Shown here piece after piece: positions 4,681-10,365 of a stretch of DNA of 10,365 nt. The stretch is from contig JBLMZH010000020.1 of assembly GCA_050258715.1 (NCBI GenBank), positions 1 to 10,365 on the forward strand, given 5' to 3'. The notes under the pieces were generated by a model. That model was given only the letters and a program-made list of their open reading frames with translations. It was not told the origin of the DNA and searched no databases. Origin of the DNA: JBLMZH01 sp050258715 (GTDB lineage Bacteria; Patescibacteriota; Doudnabacteria; UBA920; O2-02-FULL-48-8). Made by a program: the position numbers and the translations under genes. Every line of letters begins with the position of its first letter. The stretch's first letter is position 1.

Positions 4681-5676
4681 ATGGAAGAAAAAACCCGGGG
4701 CGAAATAATCATTTACAAAGACAAGGACGGTCCGGAACTGAAGGTCAAAATTTCCGACGAAACAGTCTGGCTCACCCAGGCTCAGATTGCGGGTCTTTTC
4801 GGAACCCAGCGCGCGGCCATCACCAAGCACCTGAAAAACATCTTCAAATCCGGGGAATTGGGGGAAAAATCAGTTAGTTCCATTTTGGAACATACTGCCT
4901 CGGACAACAAAATTTACAAGGTAAAATACTACAATCTCGACGCCATCATTTCCGTGGGTTATCGCGTCAATTCCAGCCGGGCCACGCAATTTCGGGTCTG
5001 GGCCACGCAAAAACTGAGAGAACTGCTGCTTAAAGGTTTTGTCATCCACGAACAGCGCCTCAAACAATACGAAGGCAAGATCAGGGAACTTTCCGAGGCG
5101 GAACGCATCTTCCGGCAGGCTCTGGAAAGCCGGCGGACCGAAGGCTACGAGAAGGACCTTTTGAACATCATCACCGACTATCTCAATACCTGGTCGATCT
5201 TAAACGACTACGACGCGGGCAATCTTGAACTGGATAAGGTTTCCAAAAAGCAGGCGACTTATCTTGAATACGACAAGGCCAAGGATGCAATCTTAAGATT
5301 CAAGGAACGCTTGATCCAAAGCGGACAGGCTTCGGATCTTTTCGGCCGCGAAGTCTCGAACAAACTTTCCGCGATTTTGGCCAGCATCAAACAAACTATC
5401 GCGAGCAAGGATGCTTACGCAAGCGTCGAAGAAAAAGCCGCCCACCTTTTTTACTTCATCGTCAAAGATCATCCGTTCGTGGACGGCAACAAGCGCATCG
5501 GCTGTCTGCTGCTGTTACTGTTCATGATTGAAAACCACATTCTTTACAACCGCCGCGGCGAACGCAAATTCAACGAACAGGCATTGGCCGCCTTAGCCTT
5601 GCTGGTCGCGGAAAGCAAGCCCGCGCAAAAGGACGTCATGGCCAAACTCATCGTCAACCTGATTAATAAAAAATGA
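4681..5676 (+). CDS. RhuM-family protein fused to a Doc/Fic domain
   Basis: The 331-residue product has two parts. Residues about 28-120 carry the RhuM-type segment (WLTQAQIAGLFGTQRAAITK onward, then KVKYYNLDAIISVGYRVNS), which contains a helix-turn-helix-like stretch. A helical linker follows (about 122-200). The C-terminal Doc/Fic domain has the motif HPFVDGNKR at residues 264-272. HxFx(D)GNKR is the Doc variant of the Fic motif; in phage P1, Doc phosphorylates EF-Tu, whereas Fic enzymes usually AMPylate. This domain combination is known as a RhuM/Fic/DOC family protein, and its physiological role is not established. No partner antitoxin gene is adjacent. The start is fixed by an in-frame TAG at 4663-4665. 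It is the only clear plus-strand gene in a minus-strand neighbourhood, which suggests an accessory insertion between recA and the rodZ/ftsK unit. Confidence 0.92.
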   Translation: MEEKTRGEIIIYKDKDGPELKVKISDETVWLTQAQIAGLFGTQRAAITKHLKNIFKSGELGEKSVSSILEHTASDNKIYKVKYYNLDAIISVGYRVNSSRATQFRVWATQKLRELLLKGFVIHEQRLKQYEGKIRELSEAERIFRQALESRRTEGYEKDLLNIITDYLNTWSILNDYDAGNLELDKVSKKQATYLEYDKAKDAILRFKERLIQSGQASDLFGREVSNKLSAILASIKQTIASKDAYASVEEKAAHLFYFIVKDHPFVDGNKRIGCLLLLLFMIENHILYNRRGERKFNEQALAALALLVAESKPAQKDVMAKLIVNLINKK

Positions 5677-5685
5677 AGCAAAATT

Positions 5686-5713
5686 AAAACGGACCGCGCG
5701 GTCCGTTTTTTTT
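5686..5713. terminator. Bidirectional terminator shared by convergent genes
   Basis: A perfect palindrome centred on ACGGACCGCGCGGTCCGT (5689-5706) has T residues after the stem on the plus strand and T residues from the AAAA at 5686-5689 on the minus strand. It begins 10 bases after the RhuM-Doc stop and ends 11 bases from the rodZ-like stop, so it can end both transcripts. Confidence 0.92.
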
Positions 5714-5723
5714 GTTGATCGAT

Positions 5724-6659
5724 TTAATTTTTCTGGGCGCTGAACTCGACGTTACGCAGAACTTCATTCTCGCGGCCGAGCGTTCCCAGATCTTTTCCAT
5801 TGTAATTTACTTTGGTCGACCCGGCATTGGCCGTAGTCAAAATAATATCCTGTTTGGCTGAAACCGTTTTACTGGAACCGGCAAGCATGGTGCCGTTCTG
5901 CACGACCGCTCCGTCCGCAACCAAATAGATCCAAGCGCTGTTCGGTCCGACTTCCAGAACAAGATTGACCGGCGAATTCTCTTCAGCCGGCGTTTGTTCC
6001 GGAATGTCCGCGCTGATCTTCCTCGTCACCCGGCTTTCTTTCTTAAATTTATTGCGCGCCACGATCTCGATCACATTTAGGCCTTGGCTTAGCACCAAAT
6101 TTTCATTGAACTCGCCGTTCTTGTCCGTCATCACCGCCTGGTCATTGACGAACACGTCGGCTCCGACCTCGGCTCTTCCGGCAACGATCAAGCTGTTGCC
6201 AACGATCGCCTGATCAGCGGCCGGTTCGGAAACATCCAAGGCCGGCGGAGTCAAAACCGAGCTGACCTGAGTGACGACATATCCGACCACGGCCAGGGTA
6301 ACGATAACGGTCAGGGCAATGATGATGGTTTTGGGAGTAAACGTGATCGACCAGCCGCGGTTCTTTGCTTGTGGTTTTTTAACCTGCGCAAACCCGTGCT
6401 CCTTATCGTACTGGTCCAGAAGGACCTGTTCCTTGACTCGATAAACCTGGGCCAAACTTTTCAGAAACCCCCGGATATAAACGTCAGCCGGCAAATTTTC
6501 CCAATTGCCGGCTTCTAAGGCTTCCAAATATTGCGGCTTGATCTGGGTCAGCATGCTCACGGTCTTTACGTCCAAATTAAGCTGTTCCCTGATCTGCCTT
6601 AGGTATCCGGCCAAAGTTTCGATCTTTACTGACCGGGTCTTGAAAAGCGGATTAGCCAT
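5724..6659 (-). CDS. RodZ-like membrane protein with cytoplasmic helix-turn-helix
   Basis: Starting at the ATG that overlaps ftsK by 8 bases, the product is 311 residues. Residues about 14-85 form the RodZ-type helix-turn-helix (ETLAGYLRQIREQLNLDVKT, then TQIKPQYLEALEAGNWENLP and YIRGFLKSLAQVY). A basic stretch (94-110) precedes one membrane helix (TIIIALTVIVTLAVVGYVV, 111-129). Outside there is a beta-sandwich-like region (about 138-215, with AGRAEVGADVFVN) and a RodZ C-terminal DUF4115-like segment (about 230-295, with WIYLVADG and NYNGKDLG). RodZ links MreB to the cell-wall machinery in rods; whether MreB exists here is not visible. An alternative upstream ATG at 6701 would add 14 residues deeper into ftsK and is less likely. 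Confidence 0.88.
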   Translation of the reverse strand: MANPLFKTRSVKIETLAGYLRQIREQLNLDVKTVSMLTQIKPQYLEALEAGNWENLPADVYIRGFLKSLAQVYRVKEQVLLDQYDKEHGFAQVKKPQAKNRGWSITFTPKTIIIALTVIVTLAVVGYVVTQVSSVLTPPALDVSEPAADQAIVGNSLIVAGRAEVGADVFVNDQAVMTDKNGEFNENLVLSQGLNVIEIVARNKFKKESRVTRKISADIPEQTPAEENSPVNLVLEVGPNSAWIYLVADGAVVQNGTMLAGSSKTVSAKQDIILTTANAGSTKVNYNGKDLGTLGRENEVLRNVEFSAQKN

Positions 6660-8844
6660 AAGTATCTTCTTCGTACTCCTTAGCTTCATCGAACTCATCA
6701 TTCAAATTTGGCGAACGGTCTGCGCTTGATGCATATACTTCGCGCGGCTTAGCACCTTCACCAGGTCCGACAACACCCTTCTCTTCCAAAATGTCCATCA
6801 ATCTCGCAGCCCGCGCGTATCCGATCCGAAGCCTTCGCTGCAAATAAGTGGTCGAGGCTTTGCGGGTGGACGAGACGACATTGATCGCCTCTTCCACCAG
6901 TTCATCATCATAATCGTCTCCGCCGCCACCGTACGCTCCCGGCCCGCCACTGCCCCGCTGCTTCTCGACGATCTCGTGATTGTAAATAACGCTGCCCGCC
7001 TGGTCGCGCAGGAAATCCGTGACCTTCTTGATCTCTTTTTCGACGACGAACGCGCCCTGCACGCGCTTGGGTTTGGTCAGTTCAGCCGTGATGTAAAGCA
7101 TGTCGCCGGATCCCAGCAATTTTTCAGCACCTGAGTTGTCTAGAATCGTGCGCGAATCAACTTGGCTTGCAACAGTAAAGGCCACGCGGGTGGTGATGTT
7201 GGCTTTGATGAGCCCGGTGATGACATCCACCGACGGCCGCTGCGTGGCCACGACCAAATGGATGCCGACCGCGCGCGCCATTTGCGCCAAACGGACGATC
7301 GCGGCTTCCACGTCTTTTTGCGCCACGGCCATCAGGTCGGCCAACTCGTCGATGATGATGACAATATAAGGAAGGCGCACCAGGACCGAGGCGTTGTACT
7401 CGGAAATGTTGCGCTTATGCACTTCGGATAATTTTTTGTAACGCGAATCCATTTCACCCACCGCCCACTTAAGCGCGTTGACCGCCTGCTGGTGGTCGGT
7501 GACCACAGGCGTCAGCAAGTGCGGCATGCCGTTGTAAAGCGAAAGCTCCACGCGCTTCGGGTCGATGACAATGAACTTCACTTCGTTGGGAGTCGAACGG
7601 AACAGGAAGCTGACCAGCAGGCTGTTTATGCAGACCGATTTCCCGCTGCCGGTAGCGCCCGCCACCAGCAAGTGCGGCATCTTGGCCAGATCCGCGACCA
7701 TGGGATGTCCCGCCACATCGCGGCCGAGCGCGAACGCAAGCTTCGAAGGGTTGTTCAAAAATTCGGCGCTGCCCAAAATTTCTTTGATGCGCACCAAGGC
7801 CGTTGACTTGTTCGGGACTTCAATCCCGACTAAAGCCTTACCCGGAATTGGCAGTTCCATTCTGACCGGGCTTGCGGCCAGCGCCAAAGCCAAATCGTTT
7901 TGCAGTGCTGCAATTTGCGAAAGTTTTACGCCGACCGAAGGCCTGAAAGTATACTGGGTCACGGTCGGCCCGACATTGACTTCGCCCATCTCGACATCGA
8001 TGCCGAAATCGGCCAGGGTCCGTTTGATGATCGAAACATTGGCCTCGATGTTGCCCGAATCAACCTTGGTCTTGGATTCCTCCAGCATATCAAGGGACGG
8101 GAATTTCCAGTTCTTGTCCTCGGAAGTGAAGTTCGGCTTGAGCGGCTCTGCCTTAACCTGCGTGTCGGCCGGATGGTTGACCACGAAGCGTTCGGCCTTG
8201 CGGTTGAAATCGGAGACCGGCTCTTTCATAAACCCGGGCGCGCCATTGCTGTTGATCTTAAGCGCGGCCTGTTTTGATTCCTTAACTTCATCCGGATCGC
8301 GTCTGAACATTTCGAACAGCGAAACGTTGAAGGTCACAAGCAGCGACACAATAATGCCGGCAATGAGCACGATCAACGATGCGGCAAAGCCCATAACCTT
8401 GACCAAAGGAAAACTGGTCAGAACGCCAAGATAGCCTCCGCCCTGCCCGAGCTTGGCGATCGTAAAGGCGCTCGCCGGGTCGGCTGATTTGATCGTGAGC
8501 ATGTGCATGAAGCCGGTCAAAGCCAGGGTCAAAAAAATGGCGCCGACATAAGCGTGAGTGGAGACCGCGTGATGTTCGTCCTCTTTCCGCTGTTTCATCA
8601 AGGCCAAAGCGACCATAATGAACATCAGCGGAACCCCGTAAGCGATCCAGCCAAAGGCCAGCTTCATCACTTGGTTGGCGACCTGACCAAAAGGCCCGGC
8701 CGAACCGACCAGACTTAAAGTAAAAATAATTGCCAGCAAGAAAAAAACAACCACAGCTACTCCGATCCTGGTTTCTTTCTTTAGATTTAGCTGAGGTCGT
8801 CTGCCGGACTGGTCAAAATTCCCGTCTTTGTGTCTTTTTCCCAT
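6652..8844 (-). CDS. ftsK: FtsK/SpoIIIE DNA translocase
   Basis: FtsK is the septal DNA pump that clears and aligns chromosomes at division. The 730-residue protein has four predicted membrane helices in the first 175 residues (about 28-48, 62-83, 98-117, 150-172) and a short linker (180-250) compared with E. coli. The motor follows, with Walker A GATGSGKS (396-403), DPKRVEL (428-434), Walker B YIVIIIDELADLM (493-505) and VVATQRPSVDVITG (531-544). After a glycine-rich hinge (631-642), the C-terminal winged-helix gamma domain (about 647-705) contains STTYLQRRLRIGYARAARLM, the part that reads polar DNA motifs in FtsK. The stop overlaps the rodZ-like start (ATGGCTAA), implying coupling. The ribosome site is weak (GGGA 5 bases before the ATG). 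Confidence 0.97.
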   Translation of the reverse strand: MGKRHKDGNFDQSGRRPQLNLKKETRIGVAVVVFFLLAIIFTLSLVGSAGPFGQVANQVMKLAFGWIAYGVPLMFIMVALALMKQRKEDEHHAVSTHAYVGAIFLTLALTGFMHMLTIKSADPASAFTIAKLGQGGGYLGVLTSFPLVKVMGFAASLIVLIAGIIVSLLVTFNVSLFEMFRRDPDEVKESKQAALKINSNGAPGFMKEPVSDFNRKAERFVVNHPADTQVKAEPLKPNFTSEDKNWKFPSLDMLEESKTKVDSGNIEANVSIIKRTLADFGIDVEMGEVNVGPTVTQYTFRPSVGVKLSQIAALQNDLALALAASPVRMELPIPGKALVGIEVPNKSTALVRIKEILGSAEFLNNPSKLAFALGRDVAGHPMVADLAKMPHLLVAGATGSGKSVCINSLLVSFLFRSTPNEVKFIVIDPKRVELSLYNGMPHLLTPVVTDHQQAVNALKWAVGEMDSRYKKLSEVHKRNISEYNASVLVRLPYIVIIIDELADLMAVAQKDVEAAIVRLAQMARAVGIHLVVATQRPSVDVITGLIKANITTRVAFTVASQVDSRTILDNSGAEKLLGSGDMLYITAELTKPKRVQGAFVVEKEIKKVTDFLRDQAGSVIYNHEIVEKQRGSGGPGAYGGGGDDYDDELVEEAINVVSSTRKASTTYLQRRLRIGYARAARLMDILEEKGVVGPGEGAKPREVYASSADRSPNLNDEFDEAKEYEEDTYG

Positions 8845-8867
8845 TTGTTTCCCAAGCCATTTGGCGA

Positions 8868-8879
8868 GGCCAATTGGCC
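8868..8879. promoter_or_regulatory. Palindrome in the ftsK leader
   Basis: GGCCAATTGGCC is a perfect 12-base palindrome 24 bases upstream of the ftsK ATG and downstream of the proposed promoter. It could be a dimeric regulator site or an RNA hairpin close to the ribosome site. No regulator can be assigned. Confidence 0.35.
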
Positions 8880-8915
8880 GATTTGGATTGTCGAAAAATT
8901 ATCTTTTCTTCATTC

Positions 8916-8944
8916 ATTTTACCATAAATCGCTCTTTTAATAAA
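8916..8944 (-). promoter_or_regulatory. Possible ftsK/rodZ promoter
   Basis: A -10 TAAAAT (8916-8921) lies 17 bases from a poor -35 TTTATT (8939-8944). The -35 lies inside a 7-bp hairpin-forming sequence (8931-8937 with 8942-8948). Confidence 0.4.
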
Positions 8945-8955
8945 GAGCAGGTCAA

Positions 8956-8978
8956 CAAAAAGAGCGGCAACCCGCTCT
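8956..8978 (-). terminator. Terminator of the rbfA-nrnA transcript
   Basis: AGAGCGG/CCGCTCT (8961-8967 with 8972-8978) forms a 7-bp stem with a 4-base loop, followed by five T residues on the minus strand, 40 bases after the nrnA-like stop. Confidence 0.85.
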
Positions 8979-9018
8979 GTTCCTTAAACTATTCGGTTTG
9001 TCCCCTGCCAAACACCTT

Positions 9019-9987
9019 TTAGTCGGCTTTGATCATCCAGTTCTTGCCTTCCTTCACGAGTTTCCCGCTGACCGTAAAACCCGCGGCCAGTTTGTGTCCG
9101 CCGCCCCCGAACAAATGCGCGATCTCGGAGACATCCGTCCCTTTATGAAGTTCGGACCGCATGCTGCCCTTGACCGTATCACCGTCCTGGCGCAAAAGCA
9201 GGGCGAACTTCGCCTGCGGAATATGATTGAGCATCTCGACAAATCCCTGAAGGTCCTCTTCGGTCGCGCCCAGTTCCTTGAGATCTTCTTCGGTCATGAC
9301 CGAATAAACGAGCTGCCGCTTCGGATCAAAACGGGTATTCTCAAGCCCGCGCGACCAGGCCTTCAAGGTCTGCGGCCGCTTTTGGCCGTAAGTGAAAGCC
9401 GCGATCCGGTCAATCCTCGCCCCTTTTTTCAAAAGTTCGGACGCGACCTCCAGCACTTCGGCCGAAGTGTTGGCGTGCTTGAACCCGCCAGTGTCGGTGA
9501 AGATGCCGGTCAAAAGGCAGATGCCGATGTTCTTGTCTATCTCAACCTTATGCGAGCGCAAAAAATAATAAATGAGTTCGGCCACGGCGGCGGTATTCGG
9601 ATCGACGACATTGACCGTTCCAAAAAAAGAATTGTCCGGATGATGATCGAAATTCAGGATCGGCACTTGAAGTTCGCCGAGCTCAGGCATGTTGGTGCGT
9701 TCCAGTTTGGTGCAGCCGAAAGTCACGACCAAATCGTAATCACCGGCAGCGAAATCGGATCCGACATGATTCGTGCCGGGCAAAAATTTGATGCTTTGCG
9801 GCACGCCTTTTTTGGCGGCGACCGCAACCTTTTTCCCCATTTTCAAAAGAACCTGCCTTAAGGCAAGCAGGCTGCCGAGATCGTCCCCATCCGTCCCTTC
9901 ATGAGTGGTCATGAACACGGACCTGGATTTGCCGATCAGGTGCCAGGCGTTTTTAAACTCCGGATTGTGCTGGTCAGGTTTCTTCAT
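9019..9987 (-). CDS. nrnA: NrnA-like DHH/DHHA1 phosphoesterase
   Basis: This is a 322-residue protein of the NrnA group, which degrades nano-RNA and can dephosphorylate pAp. DHH-domain motifs are HEGTDGDDLGSL (29-40) with His29, Asp33 and Asp35, NFDHHPDN (112-119) and TGIFTDTGGF (160-169) with Asp165. The DHHA1 domain ends in the RNA-binding loop GGGGHKLAAGF (294-304). One oddity: at motif II, where the family usually has a metal-binding Asp, the protein reads VVTFGCTKLER (87-97) with Gly91 in the expected place. The reading frame is intact, so activity may be altered rather than lost. The start lies inside the end of rbfA (14-base overlap), and the rbfA-nrnA pairing is common in bacteria, which supports a role with RNA turnover and ribosome assembly. 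A cyclic-di-nucleotide phosphodiesterase role is an alternative. Confidence 0.9.
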   Translation of the reverse strand: MKKPDQHNPEFKNAWHLIGKSRSVFMTTHEGTDGDDLGSLLALRQVLLKMGKKVAVAAKKGVPQSIKFLPGTNHVGSDFAAGDYDLVVTFGCTKLERTNMPELGELQVPILNFDHHPDNSFFGTVNVVDPNTAAVAELIYYFLRSHKVEIDKNIGICLLTGIFTDTGGFKHANTSAEVLEVASELLKKGARIDRIAAFTYGQKRPQTLKAWSRGLENTRFDPKRQLVYSVMTEEDLKELGATEEDLQGFVEMLNHIPQAKFALLLRQDGDTVKGSMRSELHKGTDVSEIAHLFGGGGHKLAAGFTVSGKLVKEGKNWMIKAD

Positions 9988-10327
9988 CTTGTTCTTCGGT
10001 CTCGATCTTCTTTAATATGGTGTTGATCTTGGAGGCGTACTCTTCGGAATGGTCGATGACAAAACTTATCCGCGGAGCTTTGAACATTTTGAGCGTATGG
10101 TTCAATTTGCCCTGCAGTTCGTAAATATTTTCTTCCAAACTTTTTAGGACAGCTTTCTCGCTTTCTTTCCCGGCAGGCAAAACCGTGATCCAAACCTTGG
10201 CGTGCTTAAGGTCGGCCGGCACTTCAACCCTGCTGATCGTGACCATGGCCGGCAATTCCAAAGTCAGGATCTGTTCGGCCAGTTCCTTGTGAATGGCAGA
10301 AGATACTTTTTCCGGCCGGTGTGGCAT
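9974..10327 (-). CDS. rbfA: 30S ribosome-binding factor A
   Basis: RbfA binds immature 30S subunits near the 16S 3' end and 5' helix and is needed for efficient 16S processing, particularly in the cold. The 117-residue length is typical. Conserved blocks are RPEKVSSAIHKELAEQI (4-20), LPAMVTISRVEVPADLKHAK (25-44), VWITVLP (45-51), and the KH-like core IYELQGKLNHTLKMFKAPRI with SFVIDHSEEYASKI following. The C-terminus is acidic (EEQDEET). No Shine-Dalgarno is visible before the ATG, and only 38 bases of upstream sequence are in the window, so the promoter or an upstream partner such as infB cannot be judged. It overlaps nrnA by 14 bases. Confidence 0.95.
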   Translation of the reverse strand: MPHRPEKVSSAIHKELAEQILTLELPAMVTISRVEVPADLKHAKVWITVLPAGKESEKAVLKSLEENIYELQGKLNHTLKMFKAPRISFVIDHSEEYASKINTILKKIETEEQDEET

Positions 10328-10365
10328 TTCTAAATAAGGGAAATTTAAAGAGTTCTTTTGCGCAA

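Noticed and set aside
7565..8434. Long plus-strand open frame opposite ftsK
   Set aside because: It is antisense to the FtsK motor and membrane domains and its composition mirrors them, with no motif of its own.
8998..9861. Long plus-strand open frame opposite the nrnA-like gene
   Set aside because: It is antisense to an intact DHH/DHHA1 gene with all expected motifs; no independent start signal or domain.

Overview
The window looks like chromosomal DNA from a member of the Candidate Phyla Radiation (Patescibacteria, Parcubacteria-like). This is an inference from compact housekeeping genes, a divergent DksA/TraR-type protein beside lspA, a RodZ-like protein behind ftsK, an NrnA-type DHH phosphatase behind rbfA, and generally weak ribosome binding sites. 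TGA is used as an ordinary stop (for example at 99-101, 5674-5676 and 9974-9976), which argues against the Absconditabacteria/Gracilibacteria recoded lineages. Almost everything lies on the minus strand; the one clear plus-strand gene is the RhuM-Doc protein at 4681-5676.

Layout, read right to left along the transcribed strand. rbfA (9974-10327) overlaps an nrnA-like DHH gene (9019-9987), which ends in a hairpin terminator at 8956-8978. ftsK (6652-8844) overlaps a rodZ-like gene (5724-6659) by 8 bases. A perfect GC palindrome with T-tracts both ways (5686-5713) ends both this operon and the convergent RhuM-Doc gene. recA (3429-4514) is divergent from RhuM-Doc, has a consensus sigma70-type promoter (4573-4602) and ends in its own terminator (3376-3415).

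Downstream of recA there is about 720 bases without a convincing protein gene. It contains an independent transcription unit: a near-consensus promoter (3234-3262), about 465 bases of strongly foldable sequence, and a rho-independent terminator with seven T residues (2760-2785). I recognise no RNase P, tmRNA, SRP or 6S hallmark in it, so it is the best candidate here for an undescribed structured RNA. Directly behind it a separate promoter drives dksA-like and lspA (2347-2706 and 1865-2344, two bases apart). Then come a 35-residue KGG-type stress peptide with the strongest Shine-Dalgarno in the window, a tRNA-Ile with the rare UAU anticodon, an 18-bp perfect inverted repeat, and two tandem RBBP9-like serine hydrolases.

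The genes cover core functions: 30S maturation (rbfA), nano-RNA or pAp turnover (nrnA), chromosome segregation (ftsK), cell shape (rodZ), recombination (recA), lipoprotein maturation (lspA) and AUA decoding (tRNA). RhuM-Doc and the hydrolase pair look more accessory.
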